Positions 17,163 through 23,267 of a stretch of 36,468 nt of DNA are shown in pieces; within the stretch, counting starts at the first letter, position 1; each line of letters begins with the position of its first letter. The notes beneath the pieces are model-generated. The model had not been told where the DNA came from and ran no database searches. It saw only the letters and a list, made by a program, of their open reading frames with translations. Made by a program: the position numbers and the translations under genes. The stretch comes from Blastocatellia bacterium (GTDB lineage: Bacteria > Acidobacteriota > Blastocatellia > UBA7656), in assembly GCA_022615215.1 (NCBI GenBank), contig JAKEHD010000476.1, positions 1 through 36,468 of the forward strand. The letters are read 5' to 3'.

Positions 17163-17687
17163 TTAAGATTTGGCGATCTCCCTCGCCTCTCGGCGCAGTT
17201 GGGAGATTACGCGCGAGCCTTCAGCATTATCGATCCAGAATTTCGCCTCTGTGTGCGCCGCGCAGGTGGCGACGCAGATTTCGTAGAGCCGCGCCGACTC
17301 AGGATTGTCGACCAAGGCGAACTCTACTAGGCCAAGAAACTGCTCGCGTCGCAGCTTCTCGGCCCAGGCAACCTGCCTCTCGCTGCCTTGGAGCGGGGGG
17401 AGTTGCCTAAGCGCCGCTTCCGCGCGGGTGGGAGCAACGTAATTCGGCTCGGCCCCGGTCGCTATGCCGACGCGCTCAAACTCTGCGTAGCGTGCGCCTC
17501 TACGCAGCCGCTTGACCCATCCCAGGCGGACTTGGCCCGCAAGCTCGCCCTCTTCCCGCAGGTCTTCCGGCACGTAGTACCGGCTCCCCTCTACGGGGTC
17601 GGGCGCGCCGTCGCCCGCTGCGTACAGGGATGCGTCGATTTCCTGTGCTGCTGCCGCCGCTTCTTTGTAATCATCAAACTCTTTCAT
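17163..17687 (-). CDS. Phage hypothetical protein with GSERQ-x-WAEKLR motif
   Basis: A 174-residue, mostly helical protein. The block LPPLQGSERQVAWAEKLRRE followed by a helix is a pattern I associate with small phage and bacterial proteins of unknown function (usually L-x-GSEKQI-x-WA-x2-IR). The ATG is preceded by AAAGGGGAGGGAC. A possible nine-codon leader (MEFQKGEGL, 17684-17713) ends in an ATGA overlap with this start. The role is unknown. Confidence 0.6.
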   Translation of the reverse strand: MKEFDDYKEAAAAAQEIDASLYAAGDGAPDPVEGSRYYVPEDLREEGELAGQVRLGWVKRLRRGARYAEFERVGIATGAEPNYVAPTRAEAALRQLPPLQGSERQVAWAEKLRREQFLGLVEFALVDNPESARLYEICVATCAAHTEAKFWIDNAEGSRVISQLRREAREIAKS

Positions 17688-17713
17688 AGTCCCTCCCCTT
17701 TTTGAAATTCCAT

Positions 17714-17739
17714 GGGGCCAGCCAGCGAGGGCCAGCCCC
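17714..17739 (-). repeat. Intergenic hairpin, one of two with the same tail
   Basis: On the minus strand GGGGCTGGCC pairs with GGCTGGCCCC (two G-T pairs), followed by CATGGAATTTC. A related arrangement, a GC-rich inverted repeat followed by GGCCCCATGGAATCTTC, occurs after the next gene near 17118-17135. The shared 13-base tail GGCCCCATGGAAT suggests a repeated regulatory or processing element. Confidence 0.45.
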
Positions 17740-17746
17740 GTCGCGT

Positions 17747-17965
17747 CTACTCAGAGCGAGCTAACTCGATTGCTCGCTCTGCCAACTCGTCCCACGTCCA
17801 GGGCCAGTCGGAAATATCATCATCGTGAAACATGCTTGCGAAATTTTCGGGCGTGAAGTAGCCCCGGATTTCCTCATCGGTCATCCCCGCCCCATCGCGG
17901 GGCGAGAACCCTGCATGCTCCGTTATCGCGTCGTCTATCCCGCTCGGTTTCATATTTACCGTCAT
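17747..17965 (-). CDS. Small acidic hypothetical protein
   Basis: A 72-residue protein, acidic, with two Trp in DWPWTWDELAERAIELAR at the C-terminus. The start is well supported by GAAGGAGGAGAG upstream. It is part of the minus-strand cluster of short early genes, and its leader resembles that of the gene at 18056-18337. The family was not recognised. Confidence 0.55.
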   Translation of the reverse strand: MTVNMKPSGIDDAITEHAGFSPRDGAGMTDEEIRGYFTPENFASMFHDDDISDWPWTWDELAERAIELARSE

Positions 17966-17966
17966 C

Positions 17967-18006
17967 TCACTCTCCTCCTTCTGCGCCGCTCCCGTGCCGA
18001 CGCTTG
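17967..18006 (-). repeat. Repeated 5' leader, copy 1
   Basis: On the minus strand the leader of the 17747-17965 gene contains AGCGTCGGC, then CGGCGCAGAAGGAGG and AGTGAGA. A closely similar block occurs before the gene at 18056-18337 (18349-18391). The shared part includes the ribosome site and a short GC-rich stem, so the duplication may serve common translational control. Confidence 0.5.
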
Positions 18007-18055
18007 GTTAATGCCCGCAGTAGGCCGCCTGCGGTCGGTCGTCGCGGTGGTGCGA

Positions 18056-18337
18056 CTACTGCGGCAAATCCTCTGCGGTGATCTCGCGCACTCCATCGGC
18101 GCGGAGAAACTCCGCCAGGAGCCGTTGCTCAATCGCGGCAATGGCCTCTATCGCCTCCGGTGTGTCCGTCACCGACCACCCGTACTCGGCCACTGCGAAG
18201 CCGCGCAATATCTGATCGCGGTCGTTTTCGGTCCACACCTGCGGCTCGTGGCAGTAGGTGTCGGATGTGACGAGCCACACCCGCTCCTGCCCCTGCGTTA
18301 TCATTTCCGCTGCTTCAGTCATCATATTATCGCTCAT
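18056..18337 (-). CDS. Small hypothetical protein
   Basis: A 93-residue helical, acidic protein (VWTENDRDQILRGFAVAEYG, AIAAIEQRLLAEFLRADG). GAAGGAGGAAATT lies before the ATG. No domain was recognised. It sits between the HNH nuclease gene and another small acidic gene on the minus strand. Confidence 0.55.
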   Translation of the reverse strand: MSDNMMTEAAEMITQGQERVWLVTSDTYCHEPQVWTENDRDQILRGFAVAEYGWSVTDTPEAIEAIAAIEQRLLAEFLRADGVREITAEDLPQ

Positions 18338-18348
18338 AATTTCCTCCT

Positions 18349-18391
18349 TCTCACTCCCTCCTTCTATGCGCCGGACCCCGCCGACGCTCTG
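18349..18391 (-). repeat. Repeated 5' leader, copy 2
   Basis: On the minus strand this leader reads AGCGTCGGCGGGG, then CGGCGCATAGAAGGAGG and AGTGAGA, close to the copy at 17967-18006. Here a second ribosome site (GAAGGAGG) follows before the ATG at 18337. Confidence 0.5.
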
Positions 18392-18394
18392 GTT

Positions 18395-18796
18395 TTAGCA
18401 ACCCCCCTCAAGCCTGGGGTCGCCGGTTTCGCCTCTGATTATCGCGCGGGCCATCGCGGTGAATTTCACCATCCCGCGCGTTCTCTGTCTCACGATCCGC
18501 TCGATCGCCCCGCCTGTCGCGTACTCTCTCCAGGGCTTGCTGCCTCTCGCGCTGTTGCAGCTTCGGCAAGCCGTCACGAGGTTTGAATTCTCGTCGCTGC
18601 CCTCGTCGCACTGGTAGGTGAGGTGATCGAGCGTGATGTTCGCAGGATCAACTCGGCGAAGGTCCGAACCGCAGTACATGCACTGGAAGCCATCCCGGAG
18701 ATAAATGCTGAGTCTGCGGGTCTTGGAAATCCAATTCTTTCGCTGATATTGGCCCCGCTTGCGGTCGTTCTTGGCTTTGTTTGCTGCGCTCTTCAT
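18395..18796 (-). CDS. HNH endonuclease
   Basis: A 133-residue HNH nuclease. The zinc knuckle pairs are C39MYC42 and C77RSC80, and the catalytic block is TLDHL (Asp57-His58) with Asn72 before the second Cys pair. The N-terminus is very basic (KSAANKAKNDRKRGQYQRKN), suiting DNA binding. The promoter at 18803-18831 places the -10 element only 6 bases from the ATG, so the mRNA is likely leaderless. It may be a free-standing homing endonuclease or a packaging-associated HNH; with no terminase in view, homing is more likely. Confidence 0.85.
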   Translation of the reverse strand: MKSAANKAKNDRKRGQYQRKNWISKTRRLSIYLRDGFQCMYCGSDLRRVDPANITLDHLTYQCDEGSDENSNLVTACRSCNSARGSKPWREYATGGAIERIVRQRTRGMVKFTAMARAIIRGETGDPRLEGGC

Positions 18797-18800
18797 ACTC

Positions 18801-18819
18801 TAATAGTACGCTACTATTG
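18801..18819. promoter_or_regulatory. Palindromic operator, copy 2
   Basis: TAATAGTACGCTACTATTG is 17/19 identical to the perfect palindrome at 19527-19545. It covers the -10 element and part of the spacer of the promoter for the HNH gene, so a bound repressor would block transcription. Confidence 0.65.
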
Positions 18820-18831
18820 AAAGTTTGTCAA
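18803..18831 (-). promoter_or_regulatory. Sigma70 promoter giving a leaderless HNH mRNA
   Basis: On the minus strand TTGACA, 17 bases, TACTAT, then TAGAGT and the ATG at 18796. The -35 element overlaps the TGA stop codon of the preceding gene. The start point should fall at or next to the A of the ATG. Confidence 0.75.
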
Positions 18832-19016
18832 GCATTATTTTCGGTTTTGGGCGATTTTTTTGCGCGCGGCACAGGACCGCGCGCAAGTGGTTTAAATCCC
18901 GCTTTTACGCGCAGCCAGTTAGCAAGCGAGAGGCCGGCGCGCGATGCTCTTTGCTGAATAATCGCGTGCTCGGTCTCTGTGAAATATGCGGATAGGTGTT
19001 TTTTTTCGGTTGGCAT
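18828..19016 (-). CDS. Ribbon-helix-helix / MobC-like DNA-binding protein
   Basis: A 62-residue protein with the order strand, helix, helix and a basic tail: HLSAYFTETEHAIIQQRA, then SRAGLSLANWLRVKAGF, then a Lys/Pro-rich C-terminus. The AGLSLANWLR segment is typical of RHH proteins of the plasmid MobC type. It could bind the palindromes of the cluster. There is no clear ribosome site; the ATG is 6 bases after the previous stop codon, so translation is probably coupled. Confidence 0.65.
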   Translation of the reverse strand: MPTEKKHLSAYFTETEHAIIQQRASRAGLSLANWLRVKAGFKPLARGPVPRAKKSPKTENNA

Positions 19017-19022
19017 GATGTT

Positions 19023-19247
19023 CTAGGCGAGCGAGCATTCGGTCTCGCCCTTGTCGGTCGCGTAAATGTGACCGTTCCTGATTTCCACCAGCCCCGCGCG
19101 CACGGCGCGGTTCAGGCAATCTTCTGTGAATCCGTCTTCGTTGAGTAACTGCTTGATGGAGGGTTCCCGCAGATGCGCCTGTACTGTGCGCGTGAGATTG
19201 TCGACGTTCATATGGTAAAAATCGTCTTCTTCGAGGTGGGTCATCAT
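19023..19247 (-). CDS. Small protein, winged-helix-like
   Basis: A 74-residue protein with helices followed by a possible wing (IKQLLNEDGFTEDCLNRAVR, then AGLVEIRNGHIYATDKG). This suggests a small winged-helix DNA-binding fold, not certain. The chosen ATG at 19247 overlaps the upstream stop codon (ATGA) and follows GGGAGGGTGG; a longer frame to 19280 would overlap the upstream gene further without a ribosome site. Confidence 0.5.
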   Translation of the reverse strand: MMTHLEEDDFYHMNVDNLTRTVQAHLREPSIKQLLNEDGFTEDCLNRAVRAGLVEIRNGHIYATDKGETECSLA

Positions 19248-19489
19248 GCTACCACCCTCCCGCCTGCGGTCGTCACGCAATCGTCCAGATCTTCGCCCGC
19301 TGTCTCTGCCTCGACTTCGCTCTCATACATTTTGCGCGCCTTCGCTCCGAACTCGCGCGCCTGCTCCGGGGTCAGGTCAAAATATCCGACCCTGCCCTTC
19401 TCGTCCACCTTCGCAGCTTCAAGGGTGGCATCTAGCGTCAAAGCTTCGCCGTCGCTGTTTTTTATGAACTGTGCGTATACTGTTCTCAT
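19244..19489 (-). CDS. Small hypothetical protein, first gene after an operator
   Basis: An 81-residue protein with a strand-helix pattern (VYAQFIKNSDGEALTLDATL, YFDLTPEQAREFGAKARKMY). The ATG at 19489 is chosen because AAAAGGAGAACGGAA lies immediately upstream; an extended frame to 19549 would run into the promoter. The gene is under the strongest minus-strand promoter and operator of the cluster (19521-19549). The family was not recognised. Confidence 0.55.
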   Translation of the reverse strand: MRTVYAQFIKNSDGEALTLDATLEAAKVDEKGRVGYFDLTPEQAREFGAKARKMYESEVEAETAGEDLDDCVTTAGGRVVA

Positions 19490-19520
19490 TTCCGTTCTCC
19501 TTTTCTTATAACCTAATAAG

Positions 19521-19549
19521 AGCATACAATAGTAAGCTACTATTGTCAA
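19521..19549 (-). promoter_or_regulatory. Strong sigma70 promoter
   Basis: On the minus strand TTGACA, 17 bases, TATGCT. Transcription would start about 25 bases before the ATG at 19489, with AAAAGGAG in the leader. The spacer consists almost entirely of the palindromic operator. Confidence 0.8.
19527..19545. promoter_or_regulatory. Palindromic operator, copy 1
   Basis: CAATAGTA-AGC-TACTATTG, a perfect 8-base inverted repeat around 3 bases. It sits between the -35 and -10 elements. A near copy covers the promoter at 18803-18831, and a shared core GTAAGCTA occurs at 16241-16260, so these are probably sites of one regulator. Confidence 0.7.
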
Positions 19550-19562
19550 GTAAAATCTGCAT

Positions 19563-19676
19563 TTATTTTTGAATTATTTTCAGCCCTTCTGAGAACGTCC
19601 ATCGCCGGGCCGCTTCGATTATCGCATCTCGGTTCGCCAGATACGCTCTGGTGATCTGCCGTCTGGTCAGCCTCAT
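19563..19676 (-). CDS. Very small basic protein (37 aa)
   Basis: A 37-residue basic helical peptide, beginning MRLTRRQITRAYLANRDAII. Its ATG overlaps the stop codon of the upstream gene (ATGA), and it ends just before the promoter region of the next gene. Coupled overlap and sensible composition support translation. The function is unknown. Confidence 0.4.
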   Translation of the reverse strand: MRLTRRQITRAYLANRDAIIEAARRWTFSEGLKIIQK

Positions 19677-20008
19677 GCTGCATCCCCCTCGTAGCTTTCA
19701 ATCACCTCGCCGCTTTCGATTTCCCGCACCTCGATTTTTCCGTAGATACTTTGAAAAAACTGATTGCGACAATCGGATAATGCTGTGCCTTTGTTTACAT
19801 ACCGCTTCACTTGGGGAACGTAATCCTTGTGAAGCGGCCGAGAGAACCGAACCTCATGGCGAGCCGCTTTTTTCATTCCTGCCACAGGCACACATCGCGC
19901 ATGCCCGTAACAGCGACCCGGAGCGTTCGCCTGCTCGATCAAGTCACCTACTGCGACCGGTCTTTCGCAGTAATAACGATGTCCAGGATACTTCGCAGTA
20001 ATAGCCAT
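19673..20008 (-). CDS. Hypothetical protein
   Basis: A 111-residue basic protein with four cysteines (YYCERP, GRCYGHARC, DCRNQF), which could bind a metal. It looks like an alpha-beta protein. The ATG follows the upstream stop codon with no gap (TAAATG), so it is coupled to the SWIM-type gene. The family was not recognised. Confidence 0.5.
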   Translation of the reverse strand: MAITAKYPGHRYYCERPVAVGDLIEQANAPGRCYGHARCVPVAGMKKAARHEVRFSRPLHKDYVPQVKRYVNKGTALSDCRNQFFQSIYGKIEVREIESGEVIESYEGDAA

Positions 20009-20392
20009 TTATGCCGCCCTCCTGTACCCCGCCCTGAGCGCAGCCCGCAGCCTCACAAACTCGGCCCGCGCGATGGCTTGATAGAGTGCCGGAGTCGTCC
20101 TGATTGCGTCAGCATGCGATTGACCAACCCGGTACAATTCGTCAACCGTGCTGACCGCCCGCATCGCTACGACCGCCTCTACGACCGTTGCCCCTTCGCT
20201 CGCTAGAATGTGCTTGCAAGGGGACTGGCCCTTGAGCGTTTCGGTGTAGTCGTAACAGAGGCAACCGTCCGCAGTGACCTGATAGCCGATGTTATGCCGG
20301 TCACTCTGGACATGCCAGCAATTCGGCCCCATCGCGGTCACAAGGCCGCGGGCTATCAGGTTGTGCGCTCTGTCTATCCTGTCAGGTTTCAT
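20009..20392 (-). CDS. SWIM zinc-finger protein
   Basis: A 127-residue protein with a SWIM-type zinc site: strand (WHVQSDRHNIGYQVT), then Cys44-x-Cys46, and Cys59-x-His61 in SPCKHILA. SWIM domains bind DNA or proteins and occur in recombination proteins, transposases and small phage proteins. The C-terminal half is helical (ALYQAIARAEFVRLRAALR). A second, degenerate SWIM-like site occurs in the annealing-type protein at 26750-27574, so the two may act in related processes. Confidence 0.7.
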   Translation of the reverse strand: MKPDRIDRAHNLIARGLVTAMGPNCWHVQSDRHNIGYQVTADGCLCYDYTETLKGQSPCKHILASEGATVVEAVVAMRAVSTVDELYRVGQSHADAIRTTPALYQAIARAEFVRLRAALRAGYRRAA

Positions 20393-20407
20393 ATCCGCCT
20401 CTTTTCA

Positions 20408-20710
20408 CTAGCAATCATACACATTGCCGCCGCGACAATTGCAGTGCGACTCGCACCTGCAACCGCGATCACAGCAACCATCCGAGCAGCTACAAGAACG
20501 GCTGTAGCCGCCTCTGTAACCGCCGTTGCTGCGCTGTGCAATCGCGCAGAGGGTGATTCCGTTGCCTGTCCAGAGAACGGCTTTCACCGTCTCTGATTTC
20601 GTGGAGCCATCTTTTTTGGTTACGGTCACGCTATCGCCCTTTTTTGCGGCGTTCTCACCCTCTACCCTGATTCCCCACTCTCCGCTTTTCAATTTCGTAT
20701 ACGTTGCCAT
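20408..20710 (-). CDS. Hypothetical protein with Cys-rich tail
   Basis: A 100-residue protein. The N-terminal 60 residues form a small beta domain (YTKLKSGEWGIRVEGENAAK, GDSVTVTKKDGSTKSETVK), which recurs in phage proteins of unknown function. The C-terminal 35 residues contain ten cysteines in runs such as SCSCSDGCCDRGCRCESHC, like a metal-binding or disulfide knot. GAAAGGGGAATT precedes the ATG. The combination is unusual, and the tail might bind zinc or copper. Confidence 0.55.
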   Translation of the reverse strand: MATYTKLKSGEWGIRVEGENAAKKGDSVTVTKKDGSTKSETVKAVLWTGNGITLCAIAQRSNGGYRGGYSRSCSCSDGCCDRGCRCESHCNCRGGNVYDC

Positions 20711-20784
20711 AATTCCCCTTTCTACCGGCTTGGGACGGTCGCCTTTCGGCGGCGCATTAGAGCGGGCGAACCCGCTCCCCTCTG

Positions 20785-21069
20785 CTAGGATACAAAGCGG
20801 GGTCCGGTCTCGTGGTCGGGCTTGGCTTTTCCCAGGCCCTTGCGCCTGCGGATTTCAAGCTCCATTTTCTCCGCCTGCGCTCTTACGGTCGCGCGCTCGG
20901 CTTCCGTAAGCTCCCGACCGTCGCGGGACAGCCCCGTACCCGCCATTACAGTGTATCGCGCGCACATCAGGCATAGCTGTTTTGTGTCCATCGTTGAGAT
21001 CGCAGAGCCGCTACCGCGTCCCGCTCTGACTGCGCCGTTATTTCTCAAGAAATTCATTCCCATCATCAT
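20785..21069 (-). CDS. Small hypothetical protein
   Basis: A 94-residue protein with a Cys pair (LCLMCARY) and a helical Arg/Lys-rich C-terminus (TEAERATVRAQAEKMELEIR). Three ATG codons in a row stand directly after AAGGAG. Spacing favours the third (21063), but the first (21069) is given as the outer limit. The family was not recognised. Confidence 0.5.
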   Translation of the reverse strand: MMMGMNFLRNNGAVRAGRGSGSAISTMDTKQLCLMCARYTVMAGTGLSRDGRELTEAERATVRAQAEKMELEIRRRKGLGKAKPDHETGPRFVS

Positions 21070-21093
21070 TCTCCTTCTGCCCTTTCGGGCTAT

Positions 21094-21231
21094 TCAGTAA
21101 AGCCACTCTATCGTATCCAAGTCCGCCTCTTCAGGGTCATTCCATTTGTCCGACCTCGGCTCGTCCCGGTCTGCGGCCTGGTCTTCGTTGCGGGGGTCGT
21201 ACTCGTATATGTTTCCGTATATGTCTGTCAT
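21094..21231 (-). CDS. Very small acidic protein (45 aa)
   Basis: A 45-residue, highly acidic peptide (for example DQAADRDEPRSDKWNDPEEA). The ATG is preceded by AAAGGAGATTGAAA and lies about 26 bases after the start point predicted from the promoter at 21265-21294, so it is the first gene of the minus-strand transcript. A tight GCCC-GAAA-GGGC hairpin separates it from the ribosome site of the next gene. Its charge suggests a DNA mimic or protein inhibitor, which is only a guess. Confidence 0.5.
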   Translation of the reverse strand: MTDIYGNIYEYDPRNEDQAADRDEPRSDKWNDPEEADLDTIEWLY

Positions 21232-21264
21232 TTTCAATCTCCTTTATTCAATCTGACAATAGAG

Positions 21265-21294
21265 ATTATCGCATATTTGCTAGAACCCTGTCAA
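21265..21294 (-). promoter_or_regulatory. Leftward sigma70 promoter of the divergent pair
   Basis: On the minus strand TTGACA, 18 bases, GATAAT. The -35 element is embedded in a 20-base site, TGCTTGACAGGGTTCTAGCA (21278-21297), which recurs in the rightward promoter with one change. Confidence 0.7.
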
Positions 21295-21297
21295 GCA
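21278..21297 (-). promoter_or_regulatory. 20-base site, copy 1 (inverted relative to copy 2)
   Basis: TGCTTGACAGGGTTCTAGCA on the minus strand, 19/20 identical to 21377-21396 on the plus strand. It lies in a wider TTTGCT-N12-AGCAAA inverted repeat. Both copies overlay a -35 element, suggesting a shared repressor or activator that controls both directions. Confidence 0.7.
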
Positions 21298-21376
21298 AAT
21301 TCGACATTATTTCGGCCCATAATGCAATTATTTTATATCCTCGATAGGTGTAGCATTTATAGATAGCGGAGTCGTT

Positions 21377-21396
21377 TGCTTGACAGGATTCTAGCA
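21377..21396 (+). promoter_or_regulatory. 20-base site, copy 2
   Basis: TGCTTGACAGGATTCTAGCA overlays the -35 of the rightward promoter. The two copies face each other about 80 bases apart around an AT-rich stretch, an arrangement typical of divergent early or switch promoters. Confidence 0.7.
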
Positions 21397-21409
21397 TCTG
21401 GATTATACT
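21380..21409 (+). promoter_or_regulatory. Rightward sigma70 promoter giving a leaderless mRNA
   Basis: TTGACA, 18 bases, TATACT, then 6 bases (CCAGCT) to the ATG at 21416. The transcription start should coincide with the ATG, and there is no ribosome site, so the mRNA is predicted to be leaderless. Confidence 0.75.
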
Positions 21410-21415
21410 CCAGCT

Positions 21416-21622
21416 ATGTCACTGCTAACGATAAAAGAGGCATCTGAGAAGCTAGGAATCGGGCAGGCGGCTGTGTATCTAGCTATCAGCCAGGGGAGAT
21501 TGAGGTCGGTCACGCGCTACGGGCGCAAGCTGGTTCCCTCCGACGCGCTCTCAGATTACGAGGTCATGGTCGTCAGGGTAGAGGCGGGAAGGAAGGGCGC
21601 AGAGGCCAAAAAGGAAAAGTGA
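21416..21622 (+). CDS. Excisionase-like helix-turn-helix protein
   Basis: A 68-residue MerR/Xis-type DNA-binding protein. LTIKEASEKLGIGQAAVYLA is the helix-turn-helix, followed by the wing-like ISQGRLRSVTRYGRKLVPSD and a basic C-terminal helix. Such domains serve as excisionases or early regulators. It is expressed from the leaderless rightward promoter and may bind the inverted 20-base sites, but no integrase gene is in the window, so excision itself cannot be claimed. Confidence 0.75.
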   Translation: MSLLTIKEASEKLGIGQAAVYLAISQGRLRSVTRYGRKLVPSDALSDYEVMVVRVEAGRKGAEAKKEK

Positions 21623-21634
21623 AAGGGGAGAAAT

Positions 21635-21727
21635 ATGCCATTAATCGAAGATCATCGCTCCCGCCACCCGGAATCCGAACCTGACTGCGAGGTGTGTCAT
21701 CAGATAATGCAGGCTCTCGACAGTTGA
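21635..21727 (+). CDS. Small protein (30 aa), perhaps cut by the IscB element
   Basis: A 30-residue frame with AAAGGGGAGAA upstream of the ATG and a CEVCHQIMQALDS end that looks like half of a zinc knuckle. It stops at the very border of the structured RNA region, so it could be the remains of a longer gene truncated by insertion of the IscB element. The last 16-20 bases before 21728 are where the native omega-RNA guide is expected. Confidence 0.4.
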   Translation: MPLIEDHRSRHPESEPDCEVCHQIMQALDS

Positions 21728-22003
21728 GTCGGCGGCGGGATAAAGAGACTCCGCAGAACTAAAGTTCTTTGGGTTTCTCCCGAAAAGGCTCAACCCGCCT
21801 CAGTCTCATGTAGTTTGTGAGACTACGTTATTTGAGTTAGGACACCGCCGAATGCTTGAGCCAGTTCGGTGCATCTGTCGCTTGCAGTTAAACAGTTGAT
21901 TTGAGTCGCCGAAGACAGTGCTGCAAGTGTAAAAAGCTCAGATAACTTTGGCTAGGCTCACGTAACCCTGGAAACAGGAGGCTGGCTTTAAGCCAAGCAA
22001 ATT
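21728..22003 (+). ncRNA. Omega-RNA (HEARO-type) region of the IscB element
   Basis: A 276-base noncoding stretch directly upstream of IscB with strong potential structure: GGCGGG with CCCGCC (21733-21799), AGAACT-AA-AGTTCT inside it, GTCTCA with TGAGAC, CACCG..CGAA with TTCGGTG, CTTGCAG with CTGCAAG, CCTG-GAAA-CAGG, and a final hairpin just before the ATG. IscB proteins use an RNA encoded immediately upstream, with the guide at the 5' end taken from flanking DNA. Size and position match. The exact 5' end and guide length were not determined. Confidence 0.8.
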
Positions 22004-23260
22004 ATGAGTAAAGTATTTATTCTCAATCACGACAAGCAACCACTTACGCCTTGCCATGCGGCGAAGGCTCGTAAGTTGTTAAGAGAAGGCAAGGCATCGG
22101 TTTTCCGCAGATACCCTTTCACCGTCATTCTGAAAGAGCAAGTCGAAAATCCGACCGTGCAGCCCATGAGAGTAAAGATAGACCCCGGCAGCAAGACGAC
22201 GGGTATCGCTATCGTCAATGATGAGAATGGCGAAGTGATATTCGCTGCTGAGTTAGAACATAGAGGTCATGCTGTCAAGGCATCTATGGATTCAAGACGT
22301 GCAAGTCGAAGAGGCAGACGAAGTAGAAAGACTCTGTATCGCAAGCCAAGATTCTTGAATAGAAAATCAAAGCGAGAGCTACCACCAAGCTTGGAAAGCC
22401 GAGTCAGCAATACCATCACCTGGATAGAGCGGCTTTGTAGATACTGTCCAATATCTGCAATCTCAATGGAGCTAGTAAAGTTCGACACTCAGGCCATGCA
22501 GAATCCTGAGATTGCGGGCGTGGCTTATCAGCAAGGAACTTTGGCAGGATACGAATGCAGAGAATATCTACTTGAGAAGTTCAATCGAACCTGTGCCTAC
22601 TGCAAGAAGAAAGATGTGCCTCTACAAATCGAGCATATAGTCCCGAAGAGTCGAGGTGGAACGAATCGTATTTCGAATCTTACGATTGCTTGTCAGTCTT
22701 GCAATCAGAAGAAAGGTAATATGACGGCTGATGAATTTGGCTTTCCAGAGGTACAGGCACAAGCAAAGAAGCCCTTGAAGGATGCAGCCACAGTCAATGT
22801 AACCAGATGGGTATTGTTCAATAGGTTGAAAGCCTTCGGTTTGCCTCTTGAGACCGGAACAGGCGGACGAACTAAATTCAATCGCATACAAAGAGGGTTG
22901 CCGAAAGCTCACTTCATAGACGCAGCGTGTGTTGGAGCAAGCACACCAGAAATAATCAAACTTGAATCTGTGAGACCGCTAAGTATCAAGGCTGTAGGAT
23001 ATGGCTCAAGACAGATGTGTAGAACTGATAGGTTTGGGTTTCCTGTAGCTATCAAAACACGTAATAAAACATTCTTGGGATTTAAGACAGGTGACTTTGT
23101 AAAAGCCGTAATCCCGAATGGCAAGTACGCGGGTGATTATACCGGGAGGGTGACAATCAGACAGCGACCGAGTTTCACTGTCAACGGTGTAGATTGCCAT
23201 CCTAAATACATGACTCTATTTCAGCGAGCAGATGGCTACAGCTATCCGCCGCCGAGATAA
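22004..23260 (+). CDS. iscB: IscB RNA-guided nuclease
   Basis: A 418-residue IscB, ancestor-type of Cas9. The N-terminal PLMP-like region carries NHDKQPLTP (8-16). RuvC-I is KIDPGSKTTGIA (Asp60), then the Arg-rich bridge helix (about 97-125), RuvC-II ISMELVKFD (Glu156), an HNH domain with Cys197/Cys200, IEHIVPKSRGG (His211) and Cys230/Cys233, RuvC-III HFIDAACVG (Asp306), and a beta-rich C-terminal domain that should read the target-adjacent motif. All catalytic residues are present, so both strands of DNA should be cut. The length is that of normal IscB. It lies directly after its RNA in a phage genome, which suggests homing or superinfection competition. Confidence 0.93.
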   Translation: MSKVFILNHDKQPLTPCHAAKARKLLREGKASVFRRYPFTVILKEQVENPTVQPMRVKIDPGSKTTGIAIVNDENGEVIFAAELEHRGHAVKASMDSRRASRRGRRSRKTLYRKPRFLNRKSKRELPPSLESRVSNTITWIERLCRYCPISAISMELVKFDTQAMQNPEIAGVAYQQGTLAGYECREYLLEKFNRTCAYCKKKDVPLQIEHIVPKSRGGTNRISNLTIACQSCNQKKGNMTADEFGFPEVQAQAKKPLKDAATVNVTRWVLFNRLKAFGLPLETGTGGRTKFNRIQRGLPKAHFIDAACVGASTPEIIKLESVRPLSIKAVGYGSRQMCRTDRFGFPVAIKTRNKTFLGFKTGDFVKAVIPNGKYAGDYTGRVTIRQRPSFTVNGVDCHPKYMTLFQRADGYSYPPPR

Positions 23261-23267
23261 TAAAGTA

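Noticed and set aside
17825..18586. A 253-codon plus-strand frame
   Set aside because: It runs against three minus-strand genes that have good ribosome sites, and its sequence is Arg/Leu/His-rich shadow with no recognisable domain.
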